A model generated the notes under the pieces. That model did not search any database. It saw only the letters and a list, made by a program, of their open reading frames with translations, and was not told the origin of the DNA. A stretch of DNA of 25,892 nucleotides from Muribaculaceae bacterium (GTDB lineage: Bacteria; Bacteroidota; Bacteroidia; Bacteroidales; Muribaculaceae). Positions 7,386 through 13,486 of the stretch are shown one piece after another. Within the stretch, counting starts at the first letter, position 1; each line of letters starts with the position of its first letter. Where the stretch lies: assembly GCA_017619255.1 (NCBI GenBank), contig JAFZSS010000100.1, forward strand, positions 1 to 25,892, given 5' to 3'. The position numbers and the translations under genes were made by a program.

Positions 7386-9215
7386 CTATATCTTGAGTAT
7401 TAAGTCAATAATCATGTTCACATCGGCAATGTTGAGCTCTCCATCAGCGTTGGCATCGGCGAGAAGGGAAGAGCAGGGTTGTGATGCAGCCCCCAAGAGG
7501 ATGTTGATGAGGGCGTTGGCATCAGCGATGTTGACCTCGCCGTCGCTATTCACATCACCAGGCAATAGCGTGATTTCCTTGCCTTCCATGTCGATGTTGT
7601 AGCCGTGGGGACGCGAGATGCGCTGTATGTGGATATTGCCGAAGTTATCGACCACACGCACCGTAACAGGCTTGGTCGCCGTGGCGGCTTTGGCCTTGAA
7701 GAGGTGTGTGCTGTTGGTCGTGGTATAATAAGTACTGTAATAGCCGGCGGTGGCGTAACGGGGAACATCATAGGCGAGGGTGTGGAAAGGATCCTCGGTA
7801 TAGACGCGTTGGCACGGGAGGATGCTGTCACCCTCACTGATGGTGACTTGCCAGCCGGGACTGAAGGCGTATACATTGACCATGACCACATTATCCTCAA
7901 TGTTGCCATAGTTCACCCTTGACGGGTACTCATTGAGGATATCACGCATGGTGCTGTTGTTGAGGTAGAAGTCGCGCACGGTGTTCATGTCATAGAGGCG
8001 CATCTGGCTGTCTCCCTCATGGATGGGTTGGAAGACCCACTGCAGGCTCGTGCCGTTGACGGACCAACGCAGGTAACCGGCGGGGCTGCCGTCCTGACAG
8101 ATATGGTGGTCGGTCATGATTGCGCTTTGCCATAAGGAACCGCACACGGCGGTGATGTTGTGCTCGGTCACATGGGGAAAGGCCGAGGGCTCTGCGGTGT
8201 AGTTGCAGTGGTTGTGGCCGCTGACGATGTGTACCTGGTCATACTGGTTGAGCAGGTTGCACAAGGTGTAGGAATTGTCGAGTCTGGCGCTGTAGTTGAA
8301 ATTGGCGTTGATGCTCCAGGCGGGGATATGAAGGCACACCACCAATGGGGTACTGTGGCCCACGAGCGCCAAGTCCTTACGCAACCATTGTATCTGCTCA
8401 TCGGTGATGGCTCCTCGGTAGTTGCGGCTGCCGGCAACACCTTCGCTGTAAGTCTCGCCATCATAGGCGATGTTCAAGTACACGATATCGTCGAGCACCA
8501 CATAGTGCACCTTGCCCAGATTGAAACTGTAGTAGTTGGGGCACACGATGTCGCGCCAAGCCTCCACAGCTTCCTCATCGGTGTTGTCGCCGGCAGGAAT
8601 GCTGGGGTCGTGGTCGTGGTTGCCGATAACGGGCCACATCGTCATGGGGTAATTGAAGTGTTTCATGTCGGCCATGAAATCACTCAGGTTATAGTTGTTC
8701 TGAGTCCAGAAAACATCCCATGTGAGGTCCCCGAGCAGGACGGAGTAGATGGCACCGCCGTCGGCACGCGTCACCTCGTCATTCAGGCAGGCGATGAGGC
8801 CTTTCTTAAAGTAGGCGCGGTCACTGCTGCGTCGCGCCAGGTGAGTGTCGGCGCCAAAGATGACCGTGTGTCGGTCATTATCCACTCGCCGCAATGTGAA
8901 TTCGTGAACCTCGTTGACATTGACATCACGGGAATACAACGGTGCCCAGAACTGGGGGTTGAATCCATCGGCCAGCATGGGCTCATAGCCCCCTGGCAGG
9001 GTGTAGAAGACATAGCCGTTTTTCTTGGCACTGGTCATCGCATAATGACCGCCGGCATCGGTCTGGACAACTTCATAGCCGTCGCTCACGGCAATACCTG
9101 CCACCCCCTGGCCGTCGCAGGTGATGGTGCCGCTCACATTGTGGGCCGCACTCATCGTTGTTCCCGCGAGCACAAGCGTCAGCAGTGTAACAGATATGGC
9201 CTGTATTGTCTTCAT
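7386..9215 (-). CDS. Secreted calcineurin-like phosphoesterase with C-terminal dockerin
   Basis: Exported metallophosphatase of 609 residues. A signal peptide (about 1-24) precedes a carboxypeptidase-regulatory-like beta domain (about 25-110) matching the N-terminal domain of gut Bacteroidetes metallophosphatases. The catalytic calcineurin domain carries all five metal motifs: D123xH125, GD163, GNHD (198-201), H296 and GHNH (333-336). A C-terminal beta domain (about 390-545) follows, then a dockerin type I module (about 551-609) with two calcium-binding loops, GDVNSDGEVNIADANALI and DANADGELNIADVNMII. No cohesin scaffold gene is adjacent. The substrate is unknown; a phosphodiester or phosphomonoester outside the cytoplasm is likely. 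The gene is linked by 5-6 nt gaps to DUF4491 and trmD, an odd setting for a secreted enzyme. Confidence 0.9.
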   Translation of the reverse strand: MKTIQAISVTLLTLVLAGTTMSAAHNVSGTITCDGQGVAGIAVSDGYEVVQTDAGGHYAMTSAKKNGYVFYTLPGGYEPMLADGFNPQFWAPLYSRDVNVNEVHEFTLRRVDNDRHTVIFGADTHLARRSSDRAYFKKGLIACLNDEVTRADGGAIYSVLLGDLTWDVFWTQNNYNLSDFMADMKHFNYPMTMWPVIGNHDHDPSIPAGDNTDEEAVEAWRDIVCPNYYSFNLGKVHYVVLDDIVYLNIAYDGETYSEGVAGSRNYRGAITDEQIQWLRKDLALVGHSTPLVVCLHIPAWSINANFNYSARLDNSYTLCNLLNQYDQVHIVSGHNHCNYTAEPSAFPHVTEHNITAVCGSLWQSAIMTDHHICQDGSPAGYLRWSVNGTSLQWVFQPIHEGDSQMRLYDMNTVRDFYLNNSTMRDILNEYPSRVNYGNIEDNVVMVNVYAFSPGWQVTISEGDSILPCQRVYTEDPFHTLAYDVPRYATAGYYSTYYTTTNSTHLFKAKAATATKPVTVRVVDNFGNIHIQRISRPHGYNIDMEGKEITLLPGDVNSDGEVNIADANALINILLGAASQPCSSLLADANADGELNIADVNMIIDLILKI

Positions 9216-9241
9216 AGTCCCTAGTCCTTAGTCCCTAGTTC
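9214..9241 (-). repeat. Four-copy heptamer repeat across a gene junction
   Basis: On the minus strand 9241-9214 is four heptamers of pattern RRACTAN (GAACTAG, GGACTAA, GGACTAG, GGACTAT). The tract encodes the last residues of the DUF4491 protein (ELGTKD), supplies its TAG stop at 9223-9221 and ends inside the ATG of the phosphoesterase. Confidence 0.8.
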
Positions 9242-9586
9242 ATAATTGTCGAGAAATTTCTCACTCTTTTCGTCCCAGGGATAGGTGCGGCGGGGGTTGC
9301 GCGGAAACCAGCCCTTGTGTACACGCTCCTGCTGTTCACCCATTTCCTTGATGCCCCAAAAGCACGAAAACGCTCCTACACCCATTAACGCGGAAAACAA
9401 CACACTGTCCACCAGCAGCGAGCCGATGCACAGGATGATGCCAGCAACCAGAAAAACCCACTTGAAGGGCTGGCCCCAGTGGTACTCTCCTTTGATGACA
9501 ATGGGATGGCATAAGCCGATAATCAAGAATGAGCAAAGACCCAGCACGAGACCTTGCAGATGGTATGTCGCCAGAAAGTCGATCAT
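9221..9586 (-). CDS. DUF4491 family membrane protein
   Basis: Bacteroidetes-restricted membrane protein of unknown function. I place the start at ATG 9586 (121 residues, MIDFLATYHLQGLVLG) because family members begin with a short polar head and then the first helix. An in-frame ATG at 9631 would add 15 residues but lies inside a stable hairpin. There are three hydrophobic segments, about 10-28, 40-58 and 60-78. The conserved motifs are GLCHPIVIKGEYHWG and, after the last helix, QQERVHKGWFPRNPRR. The C-terminus is encoded by the heptamer tract shared with the next gene. It is the first gene of the minus-strand operon. Confidence 0.85.
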   Translation of the reverse strand: MIDFLATYHLQGLVLGLCSFLIIGLCHPIVIKGEYHWGQPFKWVFLVAGIILCIGSLLVDSVLFSALMGVGAFSCFWGIKEMGEQQERVHKGWFPRNPRRTYPWDEKSEKFLDNYELGTKD

Positions 9587-9716
9587 TTCTCCAGTTATGA
9601 AATTGAGTGTACTCGATAATGCCTCAGCCATTGAAAACTGGTCTTCAATGGCCTTCAGCCAACATAAGTTTTGCCGCAGATCATGAGCATTACATGCCCA
9701 TGTGAAAAATGTTCCG

Positions 9717-9724
9717 CAAAATTA
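9717..9724 (-). promoter_or_regulatory. -7 box for the DUF4491-trmD-coaX-lptC operon
   Basis: TAATTTTG on the minus strand matches TAnnTTTG; the start would be near 9710. A clear -33 TTG is missing at 19-21 nt. The leader to the ATG at 9586 would be about 125 nt. Confidence 0.55.
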
Positions 9725-9828
9725 CTATTTTTACCCGAAAGGTTGATATGAATTATGCTTAAATAGTGTTATCAAAGAACTAAACATTTTTTAACATGGG
9801 TTTTGTTTTCCAGTGGTTGAAAAAGCAG

Positions 9829-9836
9829 TAATTTTG
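9829..9836 (+). promoter_or_regulatory. -7 box for the six-gene tubulin/actin-like cluster
   Basis: TAATTTTG on the plus strand matches TAnnTTTG, with a T-rich stretch at the -33 distance. The start would be near 9843, giving a leader of about 45 nt to the lipoprotein ATG. I find no other TAnnTTTG box in the gaps of the following five genes. Confidence 0.6.
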
Positions 9837-9887
9837 CTATTTAATGGGATGTTGTTCCCTTAAGAGAAGAAAAAGAAAACAACGATA

Positions 9888-11339
9888 ATGAGAGAAATCA
9901 GACGATTACCCGCTTTGCTGTTGTGCTGCGTGCTGCTGGCAGGACTGTTCTCGTGCGGCGGACGCGGCAGTTTGGATAAGGCCGTGCGCAAGGTGCTGGT
10001 GAGCGGTGACACGACGCGTGCCGCCTATGACTCACTGTGCTCGATAGTGACTGCCAACCCTGGCAAGTTCGGTGACCTGTTGACTGCCGAAGGCAAGGTT
10101 GACCACAAGAAAATGTATGATTACATTGAGGGCATCGCATCGAGCCTTCGTCCGCCCATGCATTGGGACACGCGGCCCTACGGCGGTGTAGAGGACCTGT
10201 CGCTGACGGTCTATTTCGAGCGCAGTGGCTCGATGGTCCCTTATGACCAGCGCGGCGGTGGCGGCCAGTTGAAAAAAGCCGTAAACGACCTTATCAACCA
10301 TTTTCCCGCGACCAGCAAGGTCGATATCAACATCGTGAATGACGGCATCTATCCCTACCAGCACTCGGTCGATGAGTTCCTGCAGGACCGCGACATCTAC
10401 CAGAGCACGGCAGGGATAGGCGATGCGAGCTATACTGATTTCCAGCTGATTTTCAACAAGATTCTGGAGGCACAACGCCCCGGCAATGTCAGTGTGCTGG
10501 TGAGCGACCTGATTTACTCGCCCAAGGACACCCATGGGGTGAGTCTGGACAAGATTTTCAACGAGGAGAACAGTTTGGCGACCCGCGTGTTTGCCAAGTA
10601 TAAGGGCAAGAGTGTGGTGGTGCAGCAGCTGATGGGTGACTTCAATGGCAAGTATTATCCCTATGACGGAGTCCCCTTTGACTACAAGGGTCAACGCCCG
10701 TTCTACTTGATCATTATCGCTGATGCAGACGCGATGGATTTGCTGGCTCAGGACAAGCGCTACAGCGGCGTGCTTGACGCACCTGGGGTGCGCAACAGTT
10801 ATCGCTTCAACCAGGGTGCTGCCCAGGTAGCGTGTGATGTGCTGCCGGAGTGGAAGGATAATGCGGGACGATTCCGTGCCAAGCACGGCGAGGAAATCGT
10901 GCTGACCAATTGCAAGGGTGACCGCGAGACCGGCAAGTTGTGTTTCACCATCGCTGTGGACTTGAGCGGTTTGCTCAAGGACAATGCCCTGTTGACTGAT
11001 GTGGCCAATTATGATGTCAAGAGCATTGACGGTTACACAATGAGCATTCAACCGGTGGACCAGGGTATGATTACCGCCAACAATAGGTCTTATCTCGAAG
11101 GGAAGACCCACTTGCTGACATTCACCGGTGACCTGAAGAGTCCGCGTGACGAGGTGCGTGTCTCGCTGCGTAACGAGCTGCCTGCATGGGTGCGCCAGTC
11201 CTCGAGCGTCAACGACACCAGTGCCGACGGCTCATTTGCTACGACGACTTTAGGCCTGGAACAGCTGCTGGGTGGCATGTTTGATGCTATGAGGGGCGGC
11301 AACAACTTGTTTGAATTGACTATCCGACTCCAACAATAA
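9888..11339 (+). CDS. Periplasmic lipoprotein with von Willebrand factor A-like domain
   Basis: A 483-residue lipoprotein and first gene of the cluster. The signal peptide ends in lipobox LFSC (Cys23) followed by GGRG, with no acidic surface-export signal, so it probably faces the periplasm. Residues about 100-280 look like a vWA fold: the strand LSLTVYFERSGSM carries a MIDAS-like E111-x-S113-x-S115, with T183 in DASYTDF and D207 in the strand VSVLVSDLIYSP. The usual first Asp of DxSxS is Glu here, so metal binding is plausible but atypical. Residues 330-480 are a second, beta-rich region. vWA domains mediate metal-dependent protein contacts; the partner is unknown. Cluster context suggests a periplasmic sensor or tether. 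I do not recognise a named family. Confidence 0.75.
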   Translation: MREIRRLPALLLCCVLLAGLFSCGGRGSLDKAVRKVLVSGDTTRAAYDSLCSIVTANPGKFGDLLTAEGKVDHKKMYDYIEGIASSLRPPMHWDTRPYGGVEDLSLTVYFERSGSMVPYDQRGGGGQLKKAVNDLINHFPATSKVDINIVNDGIYPYQHSVDEFLQDRDIYQSTAGIGDASYTDFQLIFNKILEAQRPGNVSVLVSDLIYSPKDTHGVSLDKIFNEENSLATRVFAKYKGKSVVVQQLMGDFNGKYYPYDGVPFDYKGQRPFYLIIIADADAMDLLAQDKRYSGVLDAPGVRNSYRFNQGAAQVACDVLPEWKDNAGRFRAKHGEEIVLTNCKGDRETGKLCFTIAVDLSGLLKDNALLTDVANYDVKSIDGYTMSIQPVDQGMITANNRSYLEGKTHLLTFTGDLKSPRDEVRVSLRNELPAWVRQSSSVNDTSADGSFATTTLGLEQLLGGMFDAMRGGNNLFELTIRLQQ

Positions 11340-11373
11340 CCTGACCTTTGAACTCTAAACTCAAAACTGATTA
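11340..11373 (+). repeat. CT-phased heptamer array before the membrane-protein gene
   Basis: From 11346 to 11373 there are four consecutive heptamers starting with CT (CTTTGAA, CTCTAAA, then two more) that abut the ATG at 11374 exactly. The array fills the whole gap after the lipoprotein stop except 6 nt. Confidence 0.75.
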
Positions 11374-11829
11374 ATGAAACATATTGGATTTTTGATTACG
11401 GGAATTGTGGTGACCGTGTTGTTCTTTATTTTGAGCTGCGGTTTTGATTACAACATTTATGAGTGGATGTACACCTCTCAGGGTTTCAGCGACTCGATGA
11501 TGAATCTGAATGTCTATCCCGTGATTGCCGCCATCACCATCATCGTGGCATGGGGTGGCGCTGCCATCTATTACTATGCCATCAACTCGGTGAAGTTTGA
11601 CCGCTGGTATCACTGGCTGGCAGTGATGGCAGCGGTGGCGGTGTTGTCACCCGTCATCTGCTACCTCTACAACGACTCGGTGTTTTCAGACAGTGGCTTG
11701 GCCTATGCCGGCCAGGCGATGAGGTTTGAGATGGTAACGGTTTTGTTTGCGGCTGTGCTCTTTATCATCGCATCCTACTCGATACGGTGGTGGAGCAGCA
11801 ACTGCCGTCACACGCCCATACCGCAATAA
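11374..11829 (+). CDS. Four-helix membrane protein of unknown function
   Basis: A 151-residue inner-membrane protein with hydrophobic segments near 5-25, 48-70, 81-101 and 119-139, and a polar tail WWSSNCRHTPIPQ. Between helices 1 and 2 lies a short, probably periplasmic loop rich in Tyr and Met (DYNIYEWMYTSQGFSD). I see no enzymatic motif. It lies between the vWA lipoprotein and the tubulin-like gene, separated from each by heptamer tracts of 34 and 75 nt. It may anchor the cytoplasmic NTPases or the lipoprotein at the membrane, which is inference from context only. Confidence 0.7.
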   Translation: MKHIGFLITGIVVTVLFFILSCGFDYNIYEWMYTSQGFSDSMMNLNVYPVIAAITIIVAWGGAAIYYYAINSVKFDRWYHWLAVMAAVAVLSPVICYLYNDSVFSDSGLAYAGQAMRFEMVTVLFAAVLFIIASYSIRWWSSNCRHTPIPQ

Positions 11830-11904
11830 AAGTTAGAAATGAGAAATTTGAAGTTAGGAGTTTGTTGCTAACAGCGAAAGCCTAACAGCGAAAAGCTAAA
11901 AAAT
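11830..11904 (+). repeat. Two heptamer arrays before the tubulin-like gene
   Basis: The 75-nt gap divides without remainder. Five heptamers ending in G run from 11830 to 11864 (AAGTTAG twice, AAATGAG, AAATTTG, GAGTTTG). TTG follows, then five heptamers from 11868 to 11902 containing the direct repeat CTAACAGCGAAA at 11868-11879 and 11882-11893 (14-nt period). Two bases remain before the ATG. No promoter box is seen. Confidence 0.8.
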
Positions 11905-13428
11905 ATGAGACTATTTCTATTTGCTATCGGAGGCACCGGGTCAAGGGTGTTGAAGTCGCTGCTGATGTTGTCAGCGGCGGGAGTGCGCCCCCTTGACGAG
12001 GACGGAAAGCCTGTCAAGGACTTGGAGATTGTGCCCGTGATCATCGACCCGCACAAGGCCAACGAGGACCTGAAGCGCACCGAAGCGATGCTGATTGATT
12101 ACCGTGAGATCAGGAAAAAGCTGTACGGCACTGATCCCAACGCGGATGGATTCTTTGCCAACCGCATCGTCACCCTGCGTGAAATTATGAGCAACAGCAG
12201 CGTGACCTTGAACGATACATTTATCTTTAACCTGGGTGCGGTGGAGAATGCCAAATTCCGCGAGTTCATCGGCTATGACACGATGAACGAGGCCAACCAG
12301 GCGTTGACATCGTTGTTGTTTGCCAACTACCAGTTGGAGAACAAGATGAACATCGGCTTTGTGGGCAGTCCCAACATCGGCAGCGTGGCGCTGAACGAGA
12401 TTAAGGACAGCAACGAGTTCAAGGCGTTCAGCAACATCTTCCGCCAGGGCGACCGCATCTTCTTCATCAGTTCTATCTTTGGCGGAACGGGTGCCGCCGG
12501 CTTCCCCATCATGGTCAAGAACATCCGCCAGGCCGCCAACCTCGAGGGCATTGAGAACCGCGACGCGTTGAGCCGCGCTCCCATCGGCGGACTCACGGTA
12601 CTGCCATATTTCACCCTTGAGGGCAATAAGCACGACCAGCGCATTGCCACCAGCGATTTCATCGTGAAGACGCAGAGCGCGCTCTATTATTACAAGAACA
12701 CGCTCACGGGTGACAACGACAGTAATGTGAACAGCATCTACTATCTGGGCGACAAGGTGCGCAGCAAGCCCTATCTATATGACCCGGGTGAGCACGGACA
12801 GCGCAACAACGCCCATCTGATTGAGCTCATCGGTGCATTGGCTCCGCTCAACTTTGCGGGTGTGCCGGATAGCAAGTTGTTTGATGCCGACGGATATCCC
12901 ATGCCTACCACGGCCTATGAGTACGCCCTTGCCAAGGACGACCTGACACTCAATTTCCTGTCGTTGGGCCACCGCACGCGTGAGCTGATTTATGAGCCCA
13001 TGAGCAAATTCCATCTGCTGTTCCTGTTCCTGACGACAGGCCTGAAGGATATTATCGGGCAGGGCTTCACCGAGGATGAACCGAAAATCAAGAGCGATTT
13101 CCTAGCCTCGCAGTTCTACCGCACGCTGGTGGACCAGTTCATGCTGGCCTATGCGCAGTGGCTCACTGAGATGCACGACAATATGCGTAGCGTGGCCTTG
13201 TTCAGGCCTGGCGAAATTGACATGAGCCATGTCATCGAGGGCGTGAATGTGAAGAAGGCGCTGTTCGGCCACAAGAAGGTGGACAACGATGTGTTCAAAT
13301 CCGAGATGAACAAGTTGAGCAAGGACGCCACCATCTATAGCGACCGCACGGTGGAATTCAAATTGCTGGACTTGTTCAACAAGGCGGCACACAAGGTTTT
13401 CACCGAACGCTACGAAAATATCAACTGA
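11905..13428 (+). CDS. Tubulin/FtsZ-like GTPase (Tubulin_2-type)
   Basis: Cytoplasmic protein of 507 residues. The N-terminus MRLFLFAIGGTGSRVLKSLL has the Rossmann-like strand and glycine loop of tubulin/FtsZ proteins, with GGTGS at 9-13. A second glycine loop, SSIFGGTGAAGFP (about 189-201), matches the tubulin signature GGTG(S/T)G that binds GTP phosphates, with Ala in place of the usual Ser/Thr. The preceding strand DRIFFISS fits the fold order. The protein is longer than FtsZ (about 380-400 residues) and has no FtsZ C-terminal peptide, so it is not the division FtsZ. The best fit is the tubulin-like family seen in multi-gene clusters with vWA proteins. GTP binding and filament formation are inferred. 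The next gene encodes an actin/Hsp70-fold ATPase. Confidence 0.8.
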   Translation: MRLFLFAIGGTGSRVLKSLLMLSAAGVRPLDEDGKPVKDLEIVPVIIDPHKANEDLKRTEAMLIDYREIRKKLYGTDPNADGFFANRIVTLREIMSNSSVTLNDTFIFNLGAVENAKFREFIGYDTMNEANQALTSLLFANYQLENKMNIGFVGSPNIGSVALNEIKDSNEFKAFSNIFRQGDRIFFISSIFGGTGAAGFPIMVKNIRQAANLEGIENRDALSRAPIGGLTVLPYFTLEGNKHDQRIATSDFIVKTQSALYYYKNTLTGDNDSNVNSIYYLGDKVRSKPYLYDPGEHGQRNNAHLIELIGALAPLNFAGVPDSKLFDADGYPMPTTAYEYALAKDDLTLNFLSLGHRTRELIYEPMSKFHLLFLFLTTGLKDIIGQGFTEDEPKIKSDFLASQFYRTLVDQFMLAYAQWLTEMHDNMRSVALFRPGEIDMSHVIEGVNVKKALFGHKKVDNDVFKSEMNKLSKDATIYSDRTVEFKLLDLFNKAAHKVFTERYENIN

Positions 13429-13430
13429 TG

Positions 13431-13464
13431 ATAGCCACTATAGTTACCTATAGCCACTATAGTT
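13431..13464 (+). repeat. Direct repeat of 15 nt in the tubulin-like/ATPase gap
   Basis: ATAGCCACTATAGTT occurs at 13431-13445 and 13450-13464 (19-nt period), immediately after the stop at 13428. The palindrome CTATAG recurs three times within the tract. Unlike the other junction tracts the period is not 7. It lies 22 nt before the ATG at 13487. Confidence 0.75.
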
Positions 13465-13486
13465 TTTAGAAGATAAGACAGACAAA

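Larger units (their letters stand above)
9587..9887. other. Divergent intergenic region with two promoters
   Basis: About 300 nt between the DUF4491 gene (minus) and the vWA lipoprotein gene (plus). It holds one -7 box for each direction, a 9-bp hairpin (arms 9627-9635 and 9644-9652) in the DUF4491 leader, and a small inverted repeat, ACATG-CC-CATGT, near 9692-9703 just after the predicted minus-strand start. I see no RNA gene or further ORF. The AT-rich stretch 9720-9830 is typical of divergent promoters. Confidence 0.6.

Noticed and set aside
8160..9224. Plus-strand frame of 354 codons opposite the phosphoesterase
   Set aside because: The opposite strand carries all five metallophosphatase motifs. 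The antisense product is low-complexity Val/His/Gly-rich.
10032..11111. Minus-strand frame of 359 codons opposite the vWA lipoprotein gene
   Set aside because: There is no signal, motif or promoter; the sense gene has a lipobox and vWA pattern.
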